Assembly: GCA_902589345.1 (NCBI GenBank) | Contig: CACISU010000001.1 | Coordinates: forward strand, 186,001-250,000 | DNA length: 64,000 nt | Direction of reading: 5' to 3' | Source of the DNA: an uncultured Pelagibacteraceae bacterium | GTDB lineage: Bacteria; Pseudomonadota; Alphaproteobacteria; Pelagibacterales; Pelagibacteraceae | Shown: piece after piece, positions 15,347-24,735 of the stretch | Layout of the letters: the number at the start of each line of letters is the position of its first letter | Position numbering within the stretch: position 1 is the first letter of the stretch | Program-made: the position numbers and the translations under genes | The notes under the pieces: generated by a model | What the model was told of the DNA's origin: nothing | What the model saw: only the letters and a program-made list of their open reading frames with translations | Databases searched by the model: none

Positions 15347-15422
15347 TGGTGCCCCCGCACGGATTCGAACCGCGGACCTATTGATTACAAATCAATTGCT
15401 CTACCAGCTGAGCTACAAGGGC
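15347..15422 (-). tRNA. tRNA-Thr(UGU)
   Basis: This complete 76-nt tRNA has encoded CCA. The acceptor stem is GCCCTTG with CGGGGGC, and the anticodon loop reads TTTGTAA, giving TGT. It lies 32 nt downstream of rlmB on the same strand and is the attachment target of the second insertion. Confidence 0.97.
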
Positions 15423-15454
15423 ATGAGAGTTTTTTAATCTTAATTTAAATATTA

Positions 15455-16198
15455 TCAAGTAATTTTTTTATGTTGATTTATATGATGAAATACTATCGAT
15501 GCAGAATTAGATATGTTTAAACTTTCGATATTTTCATTTATTTCAATTCTAACAAAAAAATCTGTATATTTTTCAGTATGTTTTTTAATTCCAAAACCTT
15601 CAGACCCAAATAATAAAATATTATTTCCATTCCATTCAATTTCTGTAAAATTTTTTTTACTACTCGCATCAAAACCATATACCCAATAATTTTTTTCTCT
15701 TAAGTATTTAAGTGTAGAATTAATATTTGACACCTCAAAAATATTTAGATGTTCAACACATCCACTAGCAGACTTGTACATCAACTTACTTTCTTTTGGA
15801 AAATGTCTCTCTTTAACAATTAATCCATTTATATTAAACGATGCTGCACTTCTAATTATAGAGCCAATGTTTCTTGGATCTGTTACTTCGTCTAAGCAAA
15901 CAAAAGTCACATTTTTTTTATTTTTAATAAAATCTTTTAAATCTAAATTATCGAAATGTTCAATCTCTGCCACAAAGCCTTGGTGTAAAATTCCTTCATT
16001 TTTGGAATATTTATCTAATTCCTTTTTGGTTTTAAAAAATACCTTAATGTCTTTTAATAAATTTTGTCTTGGACTTTCCCTATGTATAGTTTTTTTACTT
16101 TCTTCTGTTAAAAACAATCTTAAAACCTTTCTTTTATTGTTTTTTAAGGCTTCTATAACTGCATGTTTACCAACTATAAAAAATGATGATTTATTCAT
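15455..16198 (-). CDS. rlmB: 23S rRNA (guanosine-2'-O-)-methyltransferase RlmB/TrmH family
   Basis: This 247-residue SPOUT-class enzyme 2'-O-methylates RNA. An N-terminal substrate-binding domain (FFIVGKHAVIEAL) is followed by the three SPOUT motifs: LDEVTDPRNIGSIIRSA, LLFGSEGFGIK and ESLNISNSASIVFHH. These form the knotted S-adenosylmethionine site. RlmB modifies helix 92 of 23S rRNA, but close relatives methylate other sites, so the target is by family only. It probably shares a transcript with tRNA-Thr. Confidence 0.88.
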   Translation of the reverse strand: MNKSSFFIVGKHAVIEALKNNKRKVLRLFLTEESKKTIHRESPRQNLLKDIKVFFKTKKELDKYSKNEGILHQGFVAEIEHFDNLDLKDFIKNKKNVTFVCLDEVTDPRNIGSIIRSAASFNINGLIVKERHFPKESKLMYKSASGCVEHLNIFEVSNINSTLKYLREKNYWVYGFDASSKKNFTEIEWNGNNILLFGSEGFGIKKHTEKYTDFFVRIEINENIESLNISNSASIVFHHINQHKKIT

Positions 16199-16252
16199 AA
16201 ATATTATTGTTATTTATACGTTTTTTTAGCACTTTTCCCTTTATTTCTCGTA

Positions 16253-16280
16253 TTGCATTTATGCAATAAAAATATATAAA
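16253..16280 (+). promoter_or_regulatory. Promoter of the tRNA-Tyr/tRNA-Gly/tuf unit, with an operator-like inverted repeat
   Basis: TTGCAT at 16253-16258 and TATAAA at 16275-16280 are 16 nt apart. The -35 box is one half of an inverted repeat, TTGCAT-TT-ATGCAA (16253-16266). The bases just after the -10 are ACCCC, a G+C-rich discriminator of the kind seen at stringently controlled promoters. Confidence 0.6.
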
Positions 16281-16281
16281 A

Positions 16282-16314
16282 CCCCTTGTTGTTTAAGCTT
16301 TATTGAACAAGGGG
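16282..16314 (+). other. Leader stem-loop before tRNA-Tyr
   Basis: A 9-bp perfect stem (CCCCTTGTT 16282-16290 with AACAAGGGG 16306-16314) closes a 15-nt loop. It begins at about the expected transcription start, so only part may be in RNA. It may serve 5' processing of the tRNA transcript. Confidence 0.45.
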
Positions 16315-16332
16315 ACGCTTCCCCTACTAGTA

Positions 16333-16418
<86 letters not shown>

Positions 16419-16458
16419 TTTAATAAAATTATAAACAATTTGGAGTGACTTGGGTGAT

Positions 16459-16532
16459 GCGGGTGTAGTTCAATGGTAGAACGCTAGCCTTCCAAGCTGG
16501 ATGTAAGGGTTCGATTCCCTTTACCCGCTCCA
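16459..16532 (+). tRNA. tRNA-Gly(UCC)
   Basis: This 74-nt tRNA has acceptor stem GCGGGTG with TACCCGC, discriminator T and encoded CCA. The anticodon loop CTTCCAA gives TCC. It lies 40 nt after tRNA-Tyr and 39 nt before tuf. Confidence 0.96.
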
Positions 16533-16571
16533 AAAATTATAAACAAGAAAGGTAAAAAAAAAGGAAAAGTA

Positions 16572-17762
16572 ATGTCAAAAGAAAAGTTTGTAAGAAATAA
16601 ACCGCACTGTAACATAGGTACAATCGGTCATGTCGATCATGGTAAAACAACTTTAACTGCTGCGATAACAAAAGTGTTATCTGAAAGTGGTGGTGCGAAT
16701 TTTGTTGCTTATGATCAAATAGATAAAGCTCCTGAAGAAAAGGAAAGAGGAATTACAATTTCAACAGCACACGTTGAATATGAAACTGAAAAAAGACACT
16801 ATGCTCATGTAGATTGCCCGGGCCACGCAGACTATGTTAAAAACATGATTACTGGTGCAGCTCAGATGGATGGAGCAATACTTGTAGTTAATGCAGCTGA
16901 TGGTCCAATGCCTCAAACTAGAGAGCATATACTTTTAGCTAGACAAGTTGGGGTTCCAGCAATAGTTGTGTACTTAAATAAAGTAGATCAAGTTCAAGAT
17001 AAAGAATTGATTGACTTAGTTGAAGAAGAAATAAGAGAATTATTAACTTCATATAAGTTTCCTGGTGACAAAACACCGATTGTAAAAGGTTCAGCTCTTG
17101 CCGCAGTAGAAGGTAAAGATGAAGCTATAGGTAAAAATTCTATAATGGAACTTATGAAAGCTGTAGATGAATTCATTCCACAGCCAGATCGACCAAAAGA
17201 TAAACCATTTTTAATGCCGGTAGAGGATGTATTTTCTATTTCAGGAAGAGGTACTGTGGTGACTGGAAGAGTCGAGTCAGGTGTAGTTAAAACAGGTGAA
17301 GAGATAGAAATTGTTGGAATTAGAGAAACTAAAAAATCTGTGTGTACAGGGGTTGAAATGTTTAGAAAACTTTTAGACTCAGGAGAAGCAGGAGATAACA
17401 TAGGAGTTCTTTTAAGAGGTGTTGAAAGAACTGATGTTGAAAGAGGTCAAGTTCTTTGTAAGCCTGCATCTGTAACTCCACATACTAAATTTGAAGCTCA
17501 AGCTTATGTATTAAAAAAAGAAGAAGGAGGAAGACACACGCCGTTCTTTACTAAATACAGACCGCAGTTTTATTTTAGAACAACTGACGTTACTGGTGAA
17601 GTTGAATTACCATCAGGTACAGAAATGGTTATGCCAGGAGATGATGCTAAATTTACTGTAAAACTAATTACACCGATTGCTATGAGTGAAAAATTAAATT
17701 TTGCTATTAGAGAGGGTGGAAGAACTGTAGGAGCTGGAGTAGTAACGAAAATTATAGAGTAA
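16572..17762 (+). CDS. tuf: Elongation factor Tu
   Basis: EF-Tu carries aminoacyl-tRNA to the ribosome as a GTP complex. All 396 residues of the family are present: P-loop GHVDHGKT, switch region [14 protein letters not shown] and NKVD, followed by the two beta-barrel domains. The str operon at 29060 has no second tuf copy, so this may be the sole gene. It is embedded among tRNA genes, as in many alphaproteobacteria, and is probably co-transcribed with them. Confidence 0.98.
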   Translation: MSKEKFVRNKPHCNIGTIGHVDHGKTTLTAAITKVLSESGGANFVAYDQIDKAPEEKERGITISTAHVEYETEKRHYAHVDCPGHADYVKNMITGAAQMDGAILVVNAADGPMPQTREHILLARQVGVPAIVVYLNKVDQVQDKELIDLVEEEIRELLTSYKFPGDKTPIVKGSALAAVEGKDEAIGKNSIMELMKAVDEFIPQPDRPKDKPFLMPVEDVFSISGRGTVVTGRVESGVVKTGEEIEIVGIRETKKSVCTGVEMFRKLLDSGEAGDNIGVLLRGVERTDVERGQVLCKPASVTPHTKFEAQAYVLKKEEGGRHTPFFTKYRPQFYFRTTDVTGEVELPSGTEMVMPGDDAKFTVKLITPIAMSEKLNFAIREGGRTVGAGVVTKIIE

Positions 17763-17770
17763 GCTCCCAT

Positions 17771-17846
17771 AGGAGTGTAGCTCAACTGGTAGAGCGCCGG
17801 TCTCCAAAACCGGAGGTTGAGGGTTCGAGTCCCTCCGCTCCTGCCA
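17771..17846 (+). tRNA. tRNA-Trp(CCA)
   Basis: This 76-nt tRNA has acceptor stem AGGAGTG with CGCTCCT, discriminator G and encoded CCA. The anticodon loop TCTCCAAAA region gives CCA. It lies 8 nt after the tuf stop and 21 nt before secE. Confidence 0.96.
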
Positions 17847-17867
17847 AAACTATAAAATGAAAATGTA

Positions 17868-18059
17868 ATGAAAAACCCTTTAAAATTTATTCAAGAAGTT
17901 AAACAAGAAGCTTTTAGAGTAACTTGGCCTACTGGAAAAGAAACAATACAAGGAACACTTATGGTTGTTGCAATGGCCATAGTAGCAGCATTGTTTTTTT
18001 TATTATTAGATCAAATTTTAAAATTTTTTTTAGAAATAGTTCTTAATTTTGCAATATAA
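17868..18059 (+). CDS. secE: Preprotein translocase subunit SecE
   Basis: This is a minimal 63-residue SecE with an amphipathic N-terminal helix (FIQEVKQEAFRVTWPTGKE) and one membrane helix at about residues 30-58. It clamps SecY in the Sec channel. The secE-nusG pair is the standard head of the rplK-rpoC region. Confidence 0.95.
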   Translation: MKNPLKFIQEVKQEAFRVTWPTGKETIQGTLMVVAMAIVAALFFLLLDQILKFFLEIVLNFAI

Positions 18060-18061
18060 TT

Positions 18062-18592
18062 ATGAAAAATTGGTACATCATACAATCTCATTCAAGCTTT
18101 GAAAATAAGGTGGCTCAATTAATTAAAGATGAGGCTGAGAAAGCAAAGATTTTAGACAAAATTGAAGAGATTATTGTGCCCACGCACGATATTACTGAGG
18201 TTAAAAGAGGGAAAAGGGTACAAAGAAAAAAAAAATATTTTCCTGGTTACGTTTTAATAAAAAGTGAAATGGATGATAATATTTATCATATGATTAAAAA
18301 TATAAAAAAAGTAAGTGGATTTTTGGGATCTAAGGGTATACCTGTTCCAGTCTCAGATAAAGAAATTGAAAAAATTTTAGGTCATATAAAAGATGGAGTT
18401 GCTCAACCAAAATCAAGTATAGAATATTCAGTAGGAGAAAAAGTTCAAGTTATAGACGGACCATTTGCTTCATTTAATGGATTAGTTGAAGATATAGATG
18501 AAGAAAAAGCTAGACTTAAAGTTTCTGTTTCTATATTTGGAAGACCTACTCCTGTAGATTTAGAATATAACCAAGTGGAGAAAGTAAGTTAA
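18062..18592 (+). CDS. nusG: Transcription termination/antitermination protein NusG
   Basis: The 176-residue protein has the NGN domain ([18 protein letters not shown], then [10 protein letters not shown]) and a C-terminal KOW domain from about residue 125 ([22 protein letters not shown]). NusG binds RNA polymerase to aid elongation and couples it to ribosomes or Rho. Its stop overlaps the rplK start by 1 nt. Confidence 0.97.
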   Translation: MKNWYIIQSHSSFENKVAQLIKDEAEKAKILDKIEEIIVPTHDITEVKRGKRVQRKKKYFPGYVLIKSEMDDNIYHMIKNIKKVSGFLGSKGIPVPVSDKEIEKILGHIKDGVAQPKSSIEYSVGEKVQVIDGPFASFNGLVEDIDEEKARLKVSVSIFGRPTPVDLEYNQVEKVS

Positions 18593-19020
18593 TGGCTAAA
18601 AAAGAAATTAGTGGATATGTAAAACTTCAAATCAAAGGTGGTCAAGCAAATCCTGCACCACCAGTAGGTCCTGCTTTAGGTCAAAGAGGAATAAATATAA
18701 TGGAGTTTTGTAAAGCATTTAATGAAAAAACTAAAAGTTTTATGGGCAAACCTGTGCCTGTAGTTATTACTGTCTACAAAGATAAAAAATTTGATTTTGT
18801 TATAAAGTCCCCACCTGCATCTCATTTTATAAAAGAAGCTGTCAAACTAAAAAGTGGTTCCCAAGAACCAGGAAGAAATATTGTTGCGTCAATCTCGCAA
18901 AAACAATTAGAAGAAATTGCAAAGAAAAAAATGGAAGATTTAAATGCTCATGATTTAAAAGAAGCTTCAAAAATTATAGCTGGCTCTGCAAGATCTATGG
19001 GTATAGAGGTTAAAGATTAA
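18592..19020 (+). CDS. rplK: 50S ribosomal protein L11
   Basis: This 142-residue stalk-base protein of the GTPase centre has the Pro-rich N-terminal motif [20 protein letters not shown] and the C-terminal rRNA-binding domain ([10 protein letters not shown]). It overlaps both neighbours by 1 nt. Confidence 0.98.
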   Translation: MAKKEISGYVKLQIKGGQANPAPPVGPALGQRGINIMEFCKAFNEKTKSFMGKPVPVVITVYKDKKFDFVIKSPPASHFIKEAVKLKSGSQEPGRNIVASISQKQLEEIAKKKMEDLNAHDLKEASKIIAGSARSMGIEVKD

Positions 19021-19709
19021 TGAGCTCAAAGAGATATAAAAAACTACCCGAAAAAACTAAAACTTTACAATCAGATACAATAAATAATCTTCTTCTGTTA
19101 GTTAAAAAAAATTGCACAACAAAGTTTGATGAGTCTATAGATTTAAATATGCAAATTAATAATAAGCAAAAAAAAAGCGAAATTAATATTAGAACTATAG
19201 TTAATATGCCATCAGGAACAGGAAAAAAAGTTAAGGTTGCTGTTATTTGTGAAGAAGAAAAAATTAAAGGTGCTAAGAGTGCTGGTGCAGAGATAGTGGG
19301 TGGAGATGATTTAATAGAAAAAATAAAAGGCGGTGATTTAAATTTTGAAAAATTAATATGTACACCATCAATGATGGTTAAACTTTCTAAGCTTGGAAAA
19401 GTTCTTGGACCCAAAGGTTTGATGCCTAATCCAAAATTAGGCACAGTAAATCCTGATGTTGAAAAAGCTGTTAAAGAAGCAAAATCTGGCCAGGTTGAAA
19501 TTAAAAATGACAAAGATGGAAATATAGGTTTTAGCATTGGTAAAAAATCATTTTCAGATGATAAACTAATTAATAATTTTAATGCAGCAATTGATGTACT
19601 TGAAAAAGAAAAATCTAATAATACGGTTAAAGGTGATCTAATTAAAAATTTGTTTTTAACTTCAACAATGGGTGTTTCGTATAAATTAAAGTTAGGTAAA
19701 AATATTTAA
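19020..19709 (+). CDS. rplA: 50S ribosomal protein L1
   Basis: This 229-residue L1-stalk protein assists release of deacylated tRNA and is a translational repressor of the L11 operon in model bacteria. The signature CTPSMMVKLSKLGKVLGPKG is present in the second domain. The start overlaps the rplK stop (TAATG). Confidence 0.97.
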   Translation: MSSKRYKKLPEKTKTLQSDTINNLLLLVKKNCTTKFDESIDLNMQINNKQKKSEINIRTIVNMPSGTGKKVKVAVICEEEKIKGAKSAGAEIVGGDDLIEKIKGGDLNFEKLICTPSMMVKLSKLGKVLGPKGLMPNPKLGTVNPDVEKAVKEAKSGQVEIKNDKDGNIGFSIGKKSFSDDKLINNFNAAIDVLEKEKSNNTVKGDLIKNLFLTSTMGVSYKLKLGKNI

Positions 19710-19711
19710 TT

Positions 19712-20224
19712 ATGATGAATAAAGAAAAAAAAAAGAATTATATTAATGAAATGACAACTCAATTTGATAAATCTGAGGCAGTTATAGTCGCTCATTATCA
19801 AGGATTAACAGTTAAACAACTTGATGATTTAAGAAGTCAGATGAGAAAACATGGTATCGTATTTAAAGTAACCAAAAATAGAATTACAAAATTAGCACTT
19901 GAAAAAACCAAATGTAAAGAATTATCAAATTTATTTACTGGACCAACCGCCGTAGCTTTGTCTGAGGATGCAATAACATCAGCTAAAATTTTAACAAAAT
20001 TTTCCAAAGACAATAATAATCTTAAGATTCTTGGCGGAATCATGGGAACTGATATTTTAGACGTTGCAGGTGTGCAAAATGTAGCAACTCTACCTTCATT
20101 AGATGAAGCAAGGGCTAAAATCATAGGTATTTTGAGATCTCCAGCCCAAAAAATTGCGAGTATTTTACTTGCACCAGCTTCAAAAATCGCTATTTTAGCG
20201 CTCGAAAAATCAAAAAAAACCTAG
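19712..20224 (+). CDS. rplJ: 50S ribosomal protein L10
   Basis: This 170-residue protein anchors L7/L12 dimers to the ribosome. Its N-terminal domain ([21 protein letters not shown], then [11 protein letters not shown]) is typical, and the C-terminal helix carries the L12-binding region. Start may be either of two adjacent ATG codons (19712 or 19715). Confidence 0.95.
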   Translation: MMNKEKKKNYINEMTTQFDKSEAVIVAHYQGLTVKQLDDLRSQMRKHGIVFKVTKNRITKLALEKTKCKELSNLFTGPTAVALSEDAITSAKILTKFSKDNNNLKILGGIMGTDILDVAGVQNVATLPSLDEARAKIIGILRSPAQKIASILLAPASKIAILALEKSKKT

Positions 20225-20235
20225 GACAAATTTAT

Positions 20236-20607
20236 ATGGCGGATCTAAATAAAATTATCGAAGACTTATCAAGTTTAACTGTTGTGGAAGCAGCTGAACT
20301 ATCAAAACAATTAGAAGAAAAATGGGGAGTTACAGCAGCAGCAGCAGTGGCAGCACCAGCAGCTGCAGCAGGTGGAGCAGCACCAGCAGAAGAAAAAGAT
20401 GAATTTACTATAGTACTTACAGCAGCTGGAGATAAAAAAATTAATGTAATAAAAGAAGTAAGAGCAGTAACGCAACTTGGATTAAAAGAAGCAAAAGATT
20501 TAGTTGAAGGCGCACCAAAAGAAGTTAAGGCAGGTGTCAACAAAAAAGAAGCTGAAGAAATTAAGAGCAAATTAGAAGCTGCTGGCGCTAAAGTTGAACT
20601 TAAGTAA
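20236..20607 (+). CDS. rplL: 50S ribosomal protein L7/L12
   Basis: This 123-residue stalk protein recruits translation factors. It has an N-terminal dimerisation helix pair, an Ala-rich hinge at about residues 34-52 made from repeated GCA/GCT codons, and the factor-binding C-terminal domain ([21 protein letters not shown]). Confidence 0.98.
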   Translation: MADLNKIIEDLSSLTVVEAAELSKQLEEKWGVTAAAAVAAPAAAAGGAAPAEEKDEFTIVLTAAGDKKINVIKEVRAVTQLGLKEAKDLVEGAPKEVKAGVNKKEAEEIKSKLEAAGAKVELK

Positions 20608-20625
20608 ATATTAACAAAATTAATT

Positions 20626-20644
20626 GCTGACTTAAAAAATCAGC
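20626..20644 (+). other. Small hairpin between rplL and rpoB
   Basis: GCTGA 20626-20630 pairs with TCAGC 20640-20644 around a 9-nt A-rich loop. This is where other bacteria place an attenuator or an RNase processing site that sets the L12 to polymerase ratio. The stem is short, so the role is uncertain. Confidence 0.35.
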
Positions 20645-20651
20645 GCTATAA

Positions 20652-23600
20652 ATGCAATTATCTTTTACTGAAAAGAAAAAAATTAGAAAAAGTTTCGGCA
20701 AGCTTAAAGAAAGTTTGTCTATACCAAATCTTATAGAAGTACAAAAAAATTCATATAAACAACTTACTGAGTACAAACAAGATGTCGATCAACACTTGGT
20801 AAAGGGTTTTGATAGAGTTTTTAAAAGCATTTTTCCTATAGATGATTTAAATGAAAAAGCTACATTAGAATATATTTCTTATCGGTTAGAAAAACCAAAG
20901 TTTGATGTTGATGAATGTATTACAAGAGGACTAACTTATTCTGCTTCGCTAAAATGTACCTTAAGATTAGTAGTTTTTGAAATAGACCAAGAAAATAACA
21001 CAAAAGAAATTTTATCTGCGAAAGAACAAGAAGTATATATGGGAGAGGTTCCAATGATGACAAATAGTGGGACATTCATTACTAATGGAGTTCAGAGAGT
21101 TGTAGTCAATCAAATGCATAGAAGCCCAGGTGTATTTTTCGATCATGACAAAGGAAAGTCGCACGCAAGTGGAAAATTATTATTTAATTGCAGAGTAATA
21201 CCAAATAGAGGTTCATGGTTAGATTTTGAATTTGATGTTAAAGATTATTTATACTTTAGGATTGATAGAAAAAAGAAAATTTTTGTATCAACTTTACTTC
21301 AAGCTTTAGGCTACTCCAAAAATGACATTGTTAACGAATTCTACGAAAAAAATATTTATTCATTTGAAAAAGATAAAAAAAAGTGGAAAACAAAATTTGA
21401 TCCAGAAAATTATAAAGCTAAAAATGTTTCAGAAGAAATTATTGATGCTAAAACAAACAAGGTTGTTGTTAAAGCTGGAGAGCAAATTAATTTTTTAACA
21501 GCTAAAAAACTAGAAAATGATGGATTAAAAGAAATTTTTGTTAATAATGAAAATCTATATGGAAAATATCTACATAAAAATATAAAAATTGGAGAAGATG
21601 AATTTAAAATTGGAACAGAATTAAATGAAACAATTATTTCCAAGTTTATAGAGTCTAATATTAGTTCTATTGAAATATCGAAAACTAACTCAATAAATAA
21701 AGGTCCTTATTTATTGCATACTATTTTGAATGATAAAAATGAAACTAAAAATGATGCTATAACAGAAATTTATAAAGTTTTGAGACCAGGAGAGCCCCCT
21801 ACCATAGAAATTGCATCTCAAATATTTAATAATTTGTTCTTTAGCTCTGACAGATATGATTTGTCAGATGTTGGTAGAGTTAAAATGAATTCAAGATTAA
21901 ATTTAAATTGTTCAGACAAAGTTACTATTTTAAGAAATGACGATATTCTTTGTATTGTTAAAAAAATGTTAGATTTACGTGATGGTAAAGATGAAGTTGA
22001 TGATATCGATCATCTTGGAAACAGAAGAGTCAGATCCGTAGGAGAACTAGTAGAAAATCAAGCTAGAATTGGTGTTTATAGAATGGAAAGGGCGATAAAG
22101 GAAAAAATGACAACATTAGATGTTGAGTCTGCTATGCCTCAAGATTTAATAAATGCAAAACCTTTGACAGTCTCTCTTAAAGATTTTTTTGCAACTTCTC
22201 AACTTTCTCAATTCATGGATCAAACTAATCCATTATCTGAAATAACTCATAAAAGAAGAGTTTCTGCTTTAGGTCCTGGAGGTTTAACTAGAGAAAGAGC
22301 TGGTTTCGAAGTAAGAGATGTTCACCCTACACACTATGGTAGAATTTGTCCTATAGAAACTCCAGAAGGACCAAACATTGGATTAATAAATAGTTTATCC
22401 ACTTACTCAAAAATAAACAAATATGGATTTATTGAAAGTCCCTACAAGAAGGTAAATGACGGAACTGTTCAAGATAAAATAGAATATTTATCAGCTATGG
22501 AAGAAACTAAATTTACTATAGCTCAGGCAAATTCTGTAGTGGATAAAAATGGTAAGTTTAAAGAAGAACTTGTATCTTGTAGGCAGAACTTAAATTTTAT
22601 TTTATCTAAACCCGAGAACATTGATTATATTGATGTTTCACCTAAGCAATTAGTATCAGTTGCCGCTTCATTAATACCTTTTTTAGAAAATGATGATGCC
22701 AATAGAGCTTTAATGGGATCTAACATGATGAGACAGGCGGTACCTTTATTAAAACCCGAAGCCCCTTTAGTTGGCACAGGTATAGAAAGCGATGTTGCTT
22801 TAGACTCTGGTGTAACAATTGTTGCAAGAAGAGAAGGTATAGTTGATAAAATTGATGGAAAACGAATAGTTATAAAGGCAACTAACGAAAAAGATTTTAC
22901 CAAATCGGCTGTAGATATATATAATTTGCAAAAATTTAAAAGATCTAATCAAAACACATGTATAAACCAAAAACCATTAGTTAGGGTAGGAGATAAAGTC
23001 AAAACTGGTGATATTATTGCAGATGGACCATCAACAAAAATTGGCGAACTAGCTTTAGGAAAAAATGTAACAGTAGCGTTCATGCCATGGCAAGGATATA
23101 ATTTTGAAGACTCAATACTAATTTCTGAAAGATGTGTAACAGACGATGTATTTACATCTATTCACATCGAAGAATATGAAGTAATGGCAAGAGATACAAA
23201 GTTAGGTGAAGAAGATATAACTAGAGATATACCAAATGTTAACGAAGAAGCACTAAAAAATTTAGATGAATCTGGAATAGTATATATCGGCGCTGAAGTT
23301 AAACCTGGAGATATACTGATTGGCAAGGTAACACCAAAAGGAGACTCGGCATCTGGACCAGAAGAAAAACTATTAAGATCAATTTTTGGAGAAAAAGCTA
23401 TTGATGTAACAGATACATCATTAAGAATGCCAAGTGGAAGTGGAGGTATAATAGTAGATGTAAGAGTATTTAATAGGCATGGAATTGAAAAAGATGAAAG
23501 ATCAATAACTATTGAGAGATCAGAAATTGAAAGTGTCCAAGAAGATAAAATTGTAGAAGAAGAAATATTAGAAAGAAGTATTAAGCAGGGAGCTATATCA

Positions 23601-24734
23601 ATTTTAAATGGAAGTGTTTTAAATAAAAAAATTAAAGAGTTAAATGATGGGCAAAAGCTTGATGAACAAATAATAAATAACTTAAATGTTTCTGATATAT
23701 TTAAAATTTCAATATCTGATGAAAAAAAAATGCAAGCTATGTTGCAATTAAAGGATCAATTTGATTCAGCAAAAAAAGATATCCAAGAAAGATTTGAAGA
23801 TAAAGTTTTAAAAATAAGACAAGGTGACGATCTATTACCAAGTGTTATGAAAATGGTTAAAGTTTTTGTTGCAATAAAAAGAAGATTAAGACCTGGTGAT
23901 AAAATGTCTGGAAGACACGGAAACAAAGGTGTTGTAAGTAAAATAGTTCCTGTTGAGGATATGCCATATCAAGAAAATGGTAAACCTGTTGATATAGTAT
24001 TAAATCCACTAGGTGTACCAAGTCGTATGAATGTAGGTCAAATTTTAGAGACACATTTAGGATGGTCTTGCACTGAATTGGGCGAAACTCTTAAAAATCT
24101 TATTAATGAAAATAATAAAAAAATAGAAAAATCGGAAAAAATTTCAGCATTTTTAAAATCAATTTATGGGAAAGATTCTTATAATGAAAAAGTCGACAAA
24201 TTATCAAACTATGAATTCAAAGATCTATGTGAAAATATTCAAAATGGTATACCAATATCTACACCAGTTTTTGATGGAGCTAAAGAATATGATGTAACAA
24301 AAATGCTTGAACTAGCTAAATTACCAAATTCAGGTCAAACTTCTTTATGGGATGGTCGAACTGGTGAGAAATTCGACAGAGAAGTAACGGTTGGTACTAT
24401 ATATATGTTAAAATTACACCATCTAGTAGAAGATAAAATTCATGCTAGATCTACAGGTCCATACAGTTTAGTTACTCAACAACCACTAGGTGGAAAAGCG
24501 CAACTGGGTGGTCAAAGATTTGGTGAAATGGAAGTTTGGGCATTGGAAGCATATGGAGCATCGTATACGTTGCAAGAAATTCTAACAGTTAAATCAGATG
24601 ACGTGGCTGGTAGAGTAAAAGTTTATGAAACTATAGTTAAAGGTGAAGAAAATTTTGAATCTGGAATACCAGAATCATTTAATGTCCTTGTAAAAGAAAT
24701 AAAATCTTTAGGATTAAACGTGGAGCTAAATTAA
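20652..24734 (+). CDS. rpoB: RNA polymerase beta subunit
   Basis: The 1360-residue beta subunit includes the rifampicin-pocket region ([29 protein letters not shown], read in two parts), the [11 protein letters not shown] motif, the [11 protein letters not shown] active-site segment and the C-terminal clamp region ([18 protein letters not shown]). It begins 44 nt after rplL and ends 1 nt before the rpoC ATG. Confidence 0.99.
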   Translation: MQLSFTEKKKIRKSFGKLKESLSIPNLIEVQKNSYKQLTEYKQDVDQHLVKGFDRVFKSIFPIDDLNEKATLEYISYRLEKPKFDVDECITRGLTYSASLKCTLRLVVFEIDQENNTKEILSAKEQEVYMGEVPMMTNSGTFITNGVQRVVVNQMHRSPGVFFDHDKGKSHASGKLLFNCRVIPNRGSWLDFEFDVKDYLYFRIDRKKKIFVSTLLQALGYSKNDIVNEFYEKNIYSFEKDKKKWKTKFDPENYKAKNVSEEIIDAKTNKVVVKAGEQINFLTAKKLENDGLKEIFVNNENLYGKYLHKNIKIGEDEFKIGTELNETIISKFIESNISSIEISKTNSINKGPYLLHTILNDKNETKNDAITEIYKVLRPGEPPTIEIASQIFNNLFFSSDRYDLSDVGRVKMNSRLNLNCSDKVTILRNDDILCIVKKMLDLRDGKDEVDDIDHLGNRRVRSVGELVENQARIGVYRMERAIKEKMTTLDVESAMPQDLINAKPLTVSLKDFFATSQLSQFMDQTNPLSEITHKRRVSALGPGGLTRERAGFEVRDVHPTHYGRICPIETPEGPNIGLINSLSTYSKINKYGFIESPYKKVNDGTVQDKIEYLSAMEETKFTIAQANSVVDKNGKFKEELVSCRQNLNFILSKPENIDYIDVSPKQLVSVAASLIPFLENDDANRALMGSNMMRQAVPLLKPEAPLVGTGIESDVALDSGVTIVARREGIVDKIDGKRIVIKATNEKDFTKSAVDIYNLQKFKRSNQNTCINQKPLVRVGDKVKTGDIIADGPSTKIGELALGKNVTVAFMPWQGYNFEDSILISERCVTDDVFTSIHIEEYEVMARDTKLGEEDITRDIPNVNEEALKNLDESGIVYIGAEVKPGDILIGKVTPKGDSASGPEEKLLRSIFGEKAIDVTDTSLRMPSGSGGIIVDVRVFNRHGIEKDERSITIERSEIESVQEDKIVEEEILERSIKQGAISILNGSVLNKKIKELNDGQKLDEQIINNLNVSDIFKISISDEKKMQAMLQLKDQFDSAKKDIQERFEDKVLKIRQGDDLLPSVMKMVKVFVAIKRRLRPGDKMSGRHGNKGVVSKIVPVEDMPYQENGKPVDIVLNPLGVPSRMNVGQILETHLGWSCTELGETLKNLINENNKKIEKSEKISAFLKSIYGKDSYNEKVDKLSNYEFKDLCENIQNGIPISTPVFDGAKEYDVTKMLELAKLPNSGQTSLWDGRTGEKFDREVTVGTIYMLKLHHLVEDKIHARSTGPYSLVTQQPLGGKAQLGGQRFGEMEVWALEAYGASYTLQEILTVKSDDVAGRVKVYETIVKGEENFESGIPESFNVLVKEIKSLGLNVELN

Positions 24735-24735
24735 A

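Noticed and set aside
16199-16332. A small regulatory RNA gene from the hairpin before tRNA-Tyr
   Set aside because: The hairpin is positioned at the tRNA operon promoter start and has no separate promoter and terminator, so a leader element is the simpler reading.
20232-20570. Ala/Ser-rich frame opposite rplL
   Set aside because: It mirrors the repeated GCA/GCT hinge codons of L7/L12 and has no independent support.
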